From: Caulobacteraceae bacterium
GTDB taxonomy: Bacteria; Pseudomonadota; Alphaproteobacteria; Caulobacterales; Caulobacteraceae
Length of the DNA stretch: 64,000 bases
NCBI GenBank assembly: GCA_027489335.1
Contig: JAIXZX010000013.1
Coordinates: 124,001 to 188,000 of the forward strand
Direction of reading: 5' to 3'
The notes beneath the pieces are model-generated. The model was not told the origin of the DNA. It ran no database searches and worked only from the letters and a program-made list of their open reading frames with translations. Of the stretch, positions 1-7,821 are shown piece by piece. A program made the position numbers and the translations under genes. Within the stretch, counting starts at the first letter, position 1; each line of letters opens with the position of its first letter.

Positions 1-356
1 CGGTGAAGACCTTCATGCTGTCGCAGGTGGACCGGGAGGACCTGGCCCTGTTCGTGCGGTTGTCCCGGGAAGAGCAGCCCGCGAGCGTCGAGGATCTGCC
101 GCTGCGCATCGTCACCCCGGCCTTCATGATCTCGGAGCTGAAGACCGCCTTCGAGATCGGCTTCCTGCTGTTCGTCCCCTTCCTGGTCATCGACCTGGTG
201 GTGGCCAGCGTGCTGATGAGCATGGGCATGATGATGCTGCCCCCAGTGGTGGTGTCCCTGCCCTTCAAGCTGATCTTCTTCGTCCTGGTGGACGGCTGGC
301 GCCTTGTGGCCGGCAGCCTCGTGGAGAGCTTCCAGCGGGGAACCGGCGGGGGGTAG
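1..356 (+). CDS. fliP: Flagellar export gate protein FliP, C-terminal part
   Basis: The window opens inside this gene; about 118 C-terminal codons are visible, ending in TAG. FliP is an inner-membrane subunit of the flagellar type III export gate. The visible part carries the conserved run around [20 protein letters not shown], followed by two hydrophobic segments that match the family's last membrane helices, with an MGMMMLPP motif between them. The start lies upstream of base 1, so nothing can be said about its promoter. It fits the flagellar genes 7 to 17 kb downstream, although unrelated genes lie between. The identification is from recognised conserved sequence. Confidence 0.95.
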   Translation, partial: VKTFMLSQVDREDLALFVRLSREEQPASVEDLPLRIVTPAFMISELKTAFEIGFLLFVPFLVIDLVVASVLMSMGMMMLPPVVVSLPFKLIFFVLVDGWRLVAGSLVESFQRGTGGG

Positions 357-371
357 CGGCCAGGGCGGCGC

Positions 372-1604
372 CTAGCCGAACATGGCGCCGACCGAGGCGG
401 TCAGGCGGGCGGCGAGCCAGGGGCGGCGCACCGCAGGCTCCTGGGCATAGGCTGAACGCATCGCGCCCGTCGTGGCGATCGACAGAATGTGGGCGTCAAG
501 ACCGTCGACCGGGTAGGCGGCGTGGTTGATACCGTGAAGCAGCTTCGCTGAATTCTCACCACGGGACGCCCGAAGGTCTTCGGCGTCGCGCCGCAGGTCC
601 GGCTCACGGATCGCCGCCGTCAGCAGTTCGTCAAGGGCGAGCAGCCCCGGCGACGCCGCCCCACCCTCGTCAAACAGGGCCTCCGCGGTTTCAGCGGCCA
701 CCTCGATAAGCGGCCGGCGGACGGCGGGATCTGGAGCGACGCCGCCGCGCACCAGCTGGATTGAGGCGATCAGATGGTCAAACGCGGCCCGGACCAGACT
801 GACCCGGGAGGGGAAGTGGCCGCTCACCGCGGCCAGGGACAGCCCAATTTCAGCAGCGACCGCCCTATGGGTCAGCCCCTCCATGCCGTCCCGGCCCAGG
901 ACCGCCGCCGCGGCCCCTGCGATCCGCACGGCGCTGGCGGGAGCGGTCGCCAGGCCTGGCGAGGCTTCAGGCGCGCCGCGCGCCCGGGCGAACTGGCGCC
1001 AGCCATCCCAGCCCGGCGCCTGGCCTCTGTCTCCTGAAAGCCGGGCGCAAAACCGCCGAGTGGTCTCCACCAGCCAGGCCGTCTGGTCTGGATGATCAGG
1101 GGGGCCGCCGTGGATGCCGAGGATGGCCTCTGTATAGTCCGCGCACGCGCCTGCCGCCTCGGCCGGCAGGCCGAACTGGGCGAGCGCTGCGGCCCAGAAG
1201 CGATCGGCTGCCTCGGCCTCCTGCCTGGCCAGGGGGCGATGCGCCGGCGAGCGCGCCGACTGGTGCCGCAGTTCCCGCAGAACCAGGAAGGCGGTTCGCG
1301 AGCCAACTCGCTCCAGCGTCAGAGCCAGGAACCAACCGGCGAAGGCGTCCGACGGGGGATCGGCCGCCAAGGTCGCCAGCCAGCCTGACCGCCATGCGGA
1401 GATGTCGCCTGCGGCCTCTTCAAAGGTCGCCGCCAGCAGGCCTTCTCGACCATCGAAATGGTAGTTCACCGCAGACGGGCTCTGGCCGGTGGCTTCGGCC
1501 AGGGTCCGCGCCGTCACGCTGCGCACCCCGCCCGTGGCGATGAGGTCCGCCGCGGCGGCGACGAGTCGCTCCCGGGCGGACGATGAGGTGGCGCGCGATG
1601 GCAT
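372..1604 (-). CDS. Double-domain TetR-family transcriptional regulator
   Basis: About 410 residues, roughly twice the usual TetR length. Two separate TetR-type DNA-binding domains are visible: one near residues 10-56 (helix-turn-helix with ATGQSPSAVNYHFDGREGL) and a second near 225-270 (IGLSLAAVSGHFPSRVSLV). Each is followed by its own helical ligand/dimer-type region, so the protein looks like two fused TetR units. I chose the ATG giving MPSRATSS because residues upstream of it are not TetR-like; an ATG 12 bases upstream is equally possible and neither has a clear ribosome binding site. It is divergent from the TonB-dependent receptor gene, so it may control that gene (inference). The ligand is unknown. 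Confidence 0.8.
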   Translation of the reverse strand: MPSRATSSSARERLVAAAADLIATGGVRSVTARTLAEATGQSPSAVNYHFDGREGLLAATFEEAAGDISAWRSGWLATLAADPPSDAFAGWFLALTLERVGSRTAFLVLRELRHQSARSPAHRPLARQEAEAADRFWAAALAQFGLPAEAAGACADYTEAILGIHGGPPDHPDQTAWLVETTRRFCARLSGDRGQAPGWDGWRQFARARGAPEASPGLATAPASAVRIAGAAAAVLGRDGMEGLTHRAVAAEIGLSLAAVSGHFPSRVSLVRAAFDHLIASIQLVRGGVAPDPAVRRPLIEVAAETAEALFDEGGAASPGLLALDELLTAAIREPDLRRDAEDLRASRGENSAKLLHGINHAAYPVDGLDAHILSIATTGAMRSAYAQEPAVRRPWLAARLTASVGAMFG

Positions 1605-1835
1605 GCGGGCGATCATAGCGAAGGACCGCGCGCCCACCACCCCGTGTACGAATGTTTTATTTCTGGTTCCAGCCATCAAGGGCGGAACCCGCCACACCCA
1701 CCAGAGACCCCACTTAAAGAACACCCACAGGCCGTCCTTCATAGACAATTCGTGAAAGGTTCACCGGGACGTCAAGCTGTACATCCGTTCGAACTGATAG
1801 GGCTCCGCGACATTCTCTCGGGTGGGGCAAACCTC
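1605..1835. promoter_or_regulatory. Divergent intergenic region, TetR / TonB receptor
   Basis: This 231-base gap separates the start codons of the divergent TetR gene and TonB receptor gene and should hold promoters for both. It is visibly more AT-rich than its surroundings near 1655-1680 and 1735-1755. An 8-base perfect palindrome GTTCGAAC lies at 1787-1794, about 40 bases before the receptor start, and is a possible operator for the neighbouring regulator. No promoter hexamers convincing enough to place a start site were seen. Confidence 0.35.
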
Positions 1836-4415
1836 GTGACTCGCAAACACATTCTGCTAGCGTCGACCCTCCTGGGCGGCGCGCTTCTCTGGACCGGCGC
1901 TGCTCAGGCTCAGGACACCCAGCTTGACGAGCTGGTCGTCACCGGCTCGATCGTTGGCAGCCAGCGCGCAGCCATTGTCGAACAGCGCAACGCCGAAAAC
2001 CTCGTCAGCGTGATCGCCGCCGACACCGTCGGCCAGTTCCCGGATCAGAACTCCGCCGCCGCCCTGGCTCGCATCCCCTCGGTGGCCGTGCAGCGCGACC
2101 AGGGCCAGGAGCGCTACATCCAGGTGCGCGGCGCGCCCAACCGCTGGACCAGCGTGTCAATCGACGGGATCAACGCCATCGGCGTGGACGAAGGCGGCGG
2201 GCAGCGCGCATTCCGCTTCGACGCCGTGCCGGCGGTGATCCTCAGCGCGCTGGAGGTCAACAAGTCCCTGACGCCCGACCTTTCGGCTGAAGCCATCGTG
2301 GCGCGGGTGAACCTGCGCACCTTCTCCCCCTTCGACAAGGCGGGCTTCGCCCTTTCGGGGGATGTCGGCCTGGGCGAAATGGACCTTGGGGGCGGCAAAC
2401 AGGAGCAGTACGCCGCCCGCGCCTCCTGGTCTGGCGACCAGTTCGGCGTGATCCTGGCCGGCTCGCACTACAGCCGCGAACAGGTGACCGACAACCGCGA
2501 GTTCGCCTATGACGCGGTGGGGCCCACCATCCTGGATGTGCGCAGCTACCGGCTGGTGCGCGAGAGCAATGGTGGCCTGTTCGGCGTGGAATACCGCCCG
2601 AACGACAACCATCGTCTGTTCGCCAAGACCCTATACACCGAGTTCAAGGACAACGAGCAGCGCGACCAGTACGTCTTCCAGCTGAGCTCAGCCTCAGGCG
2701 GAACCCGCGGCCTGACCGGCGGGAACCTGGTGGGGGTCCCCTATCGGGGCACCTTCAACGATGGCCACTACGGCAACTCCAACTGGCTGAACACCCTGGG
2801 CGGCGATCACCAGTTCGAGGCGTGGAACCTGGAGTGGCGGCTCAACTACACTGAGACCGAGAACACCACCGAGCTGCCGCTGATCCTGGCGCAGCAGGGC
2901 TCGCCCCTGCAGCGCGCCTCGGTGATCTATGACCGCAGCAACGCCAAGTTCCCGACCCTGTCGCTGGCCACGACGGTCCCCGGCGCGACGCCGGGCAGCT
3001 TCGTGCGCGGCGCGCCGGTGAGCGCCCTCTACCAGACCGCCTTCCCTGTGAACATCGCCATTCCGGTGGACTCGGCGGTGACGTCGGAGTCCTACGTCTA
3101 CAAGCTCGACGCCAGCCGCGAGCTGATGTTCAGCGACACGCCGGTCACCCTTCGTCTGGGCGCCGAGTTCGACGACCGCAAGGTCAACGGAACCCTGGCC
3201 TCGACCGCCAACACCCTGGTGCTGCCCGCCCTGCTGCCGCGCATCGGCGCGACCTTCAGCGCGGCGAACTATGTCACGTCCACCCCCTGGACCAGCGGCT
3301 TCGCTCGCGGGTTCGACGTGAACTATTTGGACAACAAGGCCATGGGCCGCGACCTCGCCGCCCTGCTCGACCAGCTGCAGGCGGCTGGTCTCTATAATCC
3401 GGCGCGGAACAACCCGGCGGCCGACGGCTATGAGATCGGCGAGACGCTGCTGGCGGCCTACGGCTCGGCCAAGTGGGAAGTGGGCTCGGCCCAGATCGTC
3501 GCCGGCGCCCGGGTCGAGCGGTTCGAACAGACCATCGACGGCTTCCTGACCGCCGGCACGGTGACCACCCCCGTCGCCTACGAGAACGAAGACACCTCGA
3601 TCTTCCCCAGCATCAATGTGAAGTACGACCTGGACGCCGACACGGTGCTGCGTCTGGCGCTGTCCACCGGTATCGCCCGGCCGTCGTTCGGCACGGTGCG
3701 CGCGGGCGCCTCGATCAATGATGTGGGCCGCAGCGTCACCGGCGGCAACCCGACCCTGGAGCCGGAGCGCACCATCGGCTTCGACGGGGCCTATGAACGC
3801 TATCTCAGCGGCGCGGGTCTGGCGTCGGTCAGCGCCTTCTACCGGTCGGTGGATAATGTCCTCTACGACGCAGTCTCGAAGGTCACCGACGACCGCTTCG
3901 ACGCCGCCGGCGTCGACCGGACCGGCTATGACTACACCACCACCCTCAATGGCGGCCGCGGCAAGCTCTATGGCCTGGAGCTCGCCTATCTCCAGCAGTT
4001 CGACTTCCTGCCCGGCGCCTGGTCGGGCCTCGGCTTCCAGGGCAATGTCACCTTCCTGAAGGGCGACTTCGAGACCCAGGATGGCCGCACCGAGCAATTC
4101 CCCGGAACTTCCGAGCGGATCCTCAACACCTCGGTCTTCTACGAGAAGTACGGCCTGTCGGCCCGCCTGAGCTATCAGTGGCGCGACGACTGGCAGGACA
4201 CCATCGGCGGCCTCGGCTCGGGCGAATTCCGGGCGGCAACCGAGAGCCTGGACCTGTCCCTGCGCTACGCCGTCAACGAGCGCCTGAGCGTCTTCCTCGA
4301 CGCCAACAACCTCACTGACGAAATCTATGTCGCCTATGAGGGCTCCGAGGACTTCCCGACCGAGGTCGAGCAGGTCGGCGCCCGCTGGATGGCCGGCGTC
4401 CGCTTCACCTACTGA
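1836..4415 (+). CDS. TonB-dependent outer-membrane receptor
   Basis: About 859 residues. It begins with a signal peptide (KHILLASTLLGGALLWTGAAQA, cleavage expected after AQA near residue 25), then a TonB-box-like stretch (LDELVVTGS, about residues 30-38), a plug domain with ALARIPSVAVQRDQGQERYI and IQVRGAPNRW, and a long beta-barrel ending in an aromatic residue (VRFTY). The style of plug and barrel resembles the large Caulobacter/Xanthomonas receptor family. I chose the GTG at 1836 because it directly precedes the signal peptide; the open frame extends about 64 codons upstream without secretory character. There is no N-terminal STN signalling domain. The substrate cannot be read from the sequence. 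The phosphatase gene follows after 14 bases, so the two are probably co-transcribed. Confidence 0.92.
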   Translation: MTRKHILLASTLLGGALLWTGAAQAQDTQLDELVVTGSIVGSQRAAIVEQRNAENLVSVIAADTVGQFPDQNSAAALARIPSVAVQRDQGQERYIQVRGAPNRWTSVSIDGINAIGVDEGGGQRAFRFDAVPAVILSALEVNKSLTPDLSAEAIVARVNLRTFSPFDKAGFALSGDVGLGEMDLGGGKQEQYAARASWSGDQFGVILAGSHYSREQVTDNREFAYDAVGPTILDVRSYRLVRESNGGLFGVEYRPNDNHRLFAKTLYTEFKDNEQRDQYVFQLSSASGGTRGLTGGNLVGVPYRGTFNDGHYGNSNWLNTLGGDHQFEAWNLEWRLNYTETENTTELPLILAQQGSPLQRASVIYDRSNAKFPTLSLATTVPGATPGSFVRGAPVSALYQTAFPVNIAIPVDSAVTSESYVYKLDASRELMFSDTPVTLRLGAEFDDRKVNGTLASTANTLVLPALLPRIGATFSAANYVTSTPWTSGFARGFDVNYLDNKAMGRDLAALLDQLQAAGLYNPARNNPAADGYEIGETLLAAYGSAKWEVGSAQIVAGARVERFEQTIDGFLTAGTVTTPVAYENEDTSIFPSINVKYDLDADTVLRLALSTGIARPSFGTVRAGASINDVGRSVTGGNPTLEPERTIGFDGAYERYLSGAGLASVSAFYRSVDNVLYDAVSKVTDDRFDAAGVDRTGYDYTTTLNGGRGKLYGLELAYLQQFDFLPGAWSGLGFQGNVTFLKGDFETQDGRTEQFPGTSERILNTSVFYEKYGLSARLSYQWRDDWQDTIGGLGSGEFRAATESLDLSLRYAVNERLSVFLDANNLTDEIYVAYEGSEDFPTEVEQVGARWMAGVRFTY

Positions 4416-4429
4416 TCTGGAGACCTCCC

Positions 4430-5476
4430 ATGATGCGATCGACCGCCCGCCGTGGCGCCCTGATTTCCGCGCTCTGGCTTTTCGCCGGCACGGCTCAGGC
4501 CGCCATCGTCAACGCCCAGGCCAGCCGAGGCCCGGACGGGGCCCTCGCCCTGACCTGGACCGAGACCAACGGCGCGGCGGTTGACGTCTATATGGGCCAG
4601 GATCCGACGGCGCCTCTGGATCAGATGACCCTGATTTCTCCCGCCGACCAGAATGGCCGCCACAGCGTGGCTCCGGCCTCCCCCGAGGCCCGCCACTACT
4701 TTCTGCTGCAGAGCACAGACGGGACCCGGTACCGCCTGGCCGAGCGGCTGGTCCCCCTGGCGGGGGCCATGAACTTCCGCGATGTCGGCGGATATGAGAC
4801 CGAAGACGGCCGGTTTGTCCGCTGGGGCAAGATCTACCGCTCAGCGGCGCTTTCGGGTCTGACCCCTGATGACCTGGCCAAGATCCAGGCCCTGGGCATC
4901 GACTATGTCTATGACCTCCGCTCCGTCGGCGAGCGCAAGGATGAGCCGACCCGTTGGCCGCAGACGGGCGCGACCCTGGTTAGCCACGACTATGAGCTGG
5001 ACATCTCGGCCTTCATGGCCGCCTTCGCCGATGGCCCCAGCGCCGACAAGGTGCGCGCGGCGATGACCGCCTTCTATCCGGCCGTGGTCGACAGCCATAA
5101 GACCCAGTTCCGCGCCATCTTCGCCGAGCTGCTGGAAGGCGACGACGGGGCCATCCTCTATCACTGCTCGGCGGGCAAGGACCGCACCGGCGTGCAGACC
5201 GCCCTGATCCTCTCGGCCCTGGGCGTCCCGCGGGAGACGGTGATCGAGGACTTCCTGCTGTCCAACCAGCACCACCGGATGTCGGGGGACTCTGGCCCCA
5301 TGGCCGGCATGCCGGCCGAGGTTCTCGAGGTCCTCGGCGGGGTGGAGCGCCCTTATCTCGAGGCCTTCTTCGCTGAGATCGACCGCCGCTATGGGGGCGT
5401 CGAGGGCTATCTGGCCGCCGAACTGGAGGTCGACGCCGCCGACATCCAGCGCCTGCGCGCGCTCTACACCGAATAG
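4430..5476 (+). CDS. Exported tyrosine-phosphatase-like protein
   Basis: 348 residues with a signal peptide ending near AQA at residues 22-24. An N-terminal beta-rich region (about 26-105, fibronectin-III-like by pattern) precedes a phosphatase domain with NFRDVGGY (115-122), YDLRS (161-165) and the P-loop HCSAGKDRTG (245-254; catalytic Cys246, Arg252). This matches the Y_phosphatase3/MptpB-type family, whose members act on phosphoproteins or phospholipids; the substrate here is unknown. It follows the TonB receptor by 14 bases with a GGAG ribosome binding site, so the pair may take up and dephosphorylate a phosphorylated ligand in the periplasm (inference). It converges on the lactate-oxidase-type gene. 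Confidence 0.85.
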   Translation: MMRSTARRGALISALWLFAGTAQAAIVNAQASRGPDGALALTWTETNGAAVDVYMGQDPTAPLDQMTLISPADQNGRHSVAPASPEARHYFLLQSTDGTRYRLAERLVPLAGAMNFRDVGGYETEDGRFVRWGKIYRSAALSGLTPDDLAKIQALGIDYVYDLRSVGERKDEPTRWPQTGATLVSHDYELDISAFMAAFADGPSADKVRAAMTAFYPAVVDSHKTQFRAIFAELLEGDDGAILYHCSAGKDRTGVQTALILSALGVPRETVIEDFLLSNQHHRMSGDSGPMAGMPAEVLEVLGGVERPYLEAFFAEIDRRYGGVEGYLAAELEVDAADIQRLRALYTE

Positions 5477-5501
5477 GCTGCGGCTGCGGCTGCGGCGGCG
5501 A

Positions 5502-6662
5502 TCAGAGCCGCCGCACGCCTTCCCGCCTCAGGTCGGCCAGGGTCGGCATGCCGTTGACGGCCATGAAGAGGTCGGCCTCGGCCAGGATGCACTTGAGCAC
5601 GTGGGCCGCGCCAGCCGCGCCGTCCAGGGCCAGGCCATAGACGAAGGGGCGGCCGACGCCCACGGCTGCGGCGCCCATGGCGAGCGCCTTGACCACGTCG
5701 GAGCCCGACCGGATTCCGGAGTCGAACCACACGGGTAAGTCGCCGCTGGCCTTGACCACATCGGGCAGCATGTCGATGGCGGCGATGCCGCCATTGGCCT
5801 GCCGGCCGCCATGGTTGGAGCAGTAGATGCCGTCGGCCCCCAGATCGACGGCCTTGCGGGCGTCTTCGGGGTGGCAGATGCCCTTCAGGATGATCGGCAG
5901 CTTGGTCACCGACTTCAGCCAGGCGATGTCTTCCCAGAGCATGGGCCGGCCAAACAGCGAGCCCCACAGGGCCACGGCCTCGGCCGGCGACTCCGAAGCG
6001 TCCTTGCCGAGCAGCTTCTGGAAGACCGGATCGGCGGTGTAGTTCTTCAGCACATGGCCGCGCAGCTGTGGGAAGTTGCCGGCGTTCAGGTCCCGCGGAC
6101 GGAAGCCGGTGACCCAGGTGTCCAGGGTGACGATGATCCCGCGATAGCCAGCGGCCTCGGCCCGGGTGATCAGGCTCTCGGCCAGCTCCTTGTTGCGAGG
6201 CGTGTAGAGCTGGAAGAAGCCCGGCGTCGTCCCCAGATGCGGCGCCACATCCTCCATCGTGTCATTGCCGAGCGTCGAGACCACCATGGGCACGCCGGTC
6301 ATGGCCGAGGCCTGGGCCGCGGCGATGTCCCCGTGCTGGTCCTGGCTGCACATCGCGGTCACCCCGATCGGCGCCATGAACAGGGGCGAGTGGTAGGTGT
6401 GGCCAAACAGATCCGCCGAGAGGTCCCGCACGCTGGTCTCGACCATCATCCGCGGGACCATACCCCAGTGATGGAAGGCCAGCGCATTCTGGTCCTGGGT
6501 GAACTCATCGCCGCAGCCGCCCTGGACGTAGTTCAACACGTGGCTGGGCATGGCCGCCGTCGCCCGGGCGACCAGGGTGGCGTAGTCGACGGGTACGCCG
6601 GGCAGCACGCCGCGCAGTCCCCCCTGATAGATTTCGTTCTGATAGCTGCCAAACTGCGCCAT
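5502..6662 (-). CDS. FMN-dependent alpha-hydroxy-acid oxidising enzyme (lactate 2-monooxygenase-like)
   Basis: About 386 residues of the FMN-dependent alpha-hydroxy-acid dehydrogenase family, which oxidise L-lactate or related 2-hydroxy acids. Visible landmarks are the FMN-site motif MAPIGVTAM, the substrate/FMN lysine region LPIILKGICHPEDA, and the active-site stretch SNHGGRQANGG with the catalytic histidine and arginine. The N-terminal and loop regions (LDTWVTGFRPRDLN) resemble lactate 2-monooxygenase more than the membrane dehydrogenase LldD. I chose the ATG at 6662 since GGGAG lies 9 bases upstream; a GTG five codons earlier is the alternative. It is divergent from a winged-helix regulator that may control it. 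Confidence 0.85.
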   Translation of the reverse strand: MAQFGSYQNEIYQGGLRGVLPGVPVDYATLVARATAAMPSHVLNYVQGGCGDEFTQDQNALAFHHWGMVPRMMVETSVRDLSADLFGHTYHSPLFMAPIGVTAMCSQDQHGDIAAAQASAMTGVPMVVSTLGNDTMEDVAPHLGTTPGFFQLYTPRNKELAESLITRAEAAGYRGIIVTLDTWVTGFRPRDLNAGNFPQLRGHVLKNYTADPVFQKLLGKDASESPAEAVALWGSLFGRPMLWEDIAWLKSVTKLPIILKGICHPEDARKAVDLGADGIYCSNHGGRQANGGIAAIDMLPDVVKASGDLPVWFDSGIRSGSDVVKALAMGAAAVGVGRPFVYGLALDGAAGAAHVLKCILAEADLFMAVNGMPTLADLRREGVRRL

Positions 6663-6793
6663 GCCCGGCTCTCCCACTGTCGCCTTGTTGTTAAGGAGAC
6701 GAAGCCATGATGGGCCAGGCTAGGTCAAAGGAAACCGACGGCCCGAGCACGGCCCAGATTTCCGTTTGCGAATCCCCTGGTTGACAGCGTCAT

Positions 6794-7777
6794 ATGGCTT
6801 TCCCTCCGCCCCTGGACCATACCCCTGCGATGAACCCCCGGTCGCTTACCGCCCTAGAGTCCGCCGCGCTCAACATTTCCCGGGGCGCGCTGCTGGCCCT
6901 GTGGCAGGGCCGGGACAAGAGTCTGGATCCAATGGACGCCCTGCTGGTGGCGACCATTGTCCAGGCCAATGTGGACGCCGCGACCGCCGGGCTCGACGAG
7001 CAGGTGGCGTTCGGCGCGCTGGACCGGCCGCCGCCGGACATGGCGCGTCGGCGGGTCAGCATCAGCCGGGTGGCCGACAGCCTGGATCTGCGCTTTGAGA
7101 CCGTGCGGCGCCGGATCAATCGCCTGAAGGCGACGGGCGCGATCGTCTCTGACGCCGCGGGCGTGATCGTGCCGGAATCCTATTTCCATACCCCGGCCAA
7201 CGCCGCCACGGTGATCGCCATAGACGCCCTGGCGGCGCACACCTACTGGCGCCTCGCCGATCTGGGCTACTTCAACGACCGCCCTCTGCCCTCGCCCCCC
7301 TATCATCCCCCCGATCACCCCTACCGCGCCGTGGCCCGGCACTTCATGAGCTACGCCCTGCGGATAGGTGGGGAGATGCGGCTGCTGTGCGGCGACTATA
7401 TGAACCTGCTTCTGGTGCTGAACCTCAGCTATCTGAACACCGCCCATGTCGGTGACGCCCGCTACCCGGCCAAGGAGGCCGACGGGGCGCCGCTGGTCGC
7501 CGATGCGGATAAGGCGCCCGTCAGTATCGCCGCCCTAGCCAGGGATTCTGGCGTCCCCTTCGAGACCACCCGCAGGCGCCTGGCCAAATTGGCCGAGCAG
7601 GACATCTGTCGTGCGGTGGGGGGCGGCTACATCATTCCGGCCGATACCATTCTGCGGTTCGCCCAGACCCTGGCGCCGGTCAATGAGATGAACCTCACCC
7701 GCCTCTATCGGAACTGCGCCCTCGTGGGCGCCGTGGAGGGCTGGCAGGCCAAGCCGCCGATGTCCAAGGCGTCCTGA
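6794..7777 (+). CDS. Transcriptional regulator with two repeated winged-helix units
   Basis: 327 residues. I do not recognise a named family, but the protein is an internal tandem repeat. Each half has a hydrophobic helical segment followed by a winged helix-turn-helix: about residues 88-126 (SISRVADSLDLRFETVRRR) and 243-281 (SIAALARDSGVPFETTRRR). Both share the FET-RRR recognition-helix pattern and a following wing ending in IVP or IIP. This is a MarR/GntR-like arrangement in one chain, so a monomer might bind a palindromic operator (inference). It is divergent from the lactate-monooxygenase-like gene with 131 bases between them. The start is uncertain: ATG 6830 (MNPRSLTA) is also possible. 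Confidence 0.65.
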   Translation: MAFPPPLDHTPAMNPRSLTALESAALNISRGALLALWQGRDKSLDPMDALLVATIVQANVDAATAGLDEQVAFGALDRPPPDMARRRVSISRVADSLDLRFETVRRRINRLKATGAIVSDAAGVIVPESYFHTPANAATVIAIDALAAHTYWRLADLGYFNDRPLPSPPYHPPDHPYRAVARHFMSYALRIGGEMRLLCGDYMNLLLVLNLSYLNTAHVGDARYPAKEADGAPLVADADKAPVSIAALARDSGVPFETTRRRLAKLAEQDICRAVGGGYIIPADTILRFAQTLAPVNEMNLTRLYRNCALVGAVEGWQAKPPMSKAS

Positions 7778-7821
7778 GGCGTCCTTTCGAAAGACCGCCT
7801 CCTGACCAGATGGAGCTGACG

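Noticed and set aside
2694-4097. 467-codon open frame antisense to the TonB receptor
   Set aside because: Composition is dominated by Gly/Ala/Arg/Glu with no recognisable domain, and the sense strand carries a complete receptor. It is a shadow frame of a GC-rich gene.
5476-5493. Three copies of GGCTGC between convergent genes
   Set aside because: A short low-complexity run within a 25-base gap; common in GC-rich DNA and without a clear function.
6781-6786. TTGACA as -35 for the winged-helix regulator
   Set aside because: It is only eight bases before the preferred ATG and has no -10-like sequence at suitable distance, so it cannot be the promoter unless the true start is the later ATG at 6830.
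7776-7801. Imperfect hairpin GAGGCG...CGCCTC between convergent genes
   Set aside because: The stem is interrupted and no T-run follows on either strand, so I do not call it a terminator.
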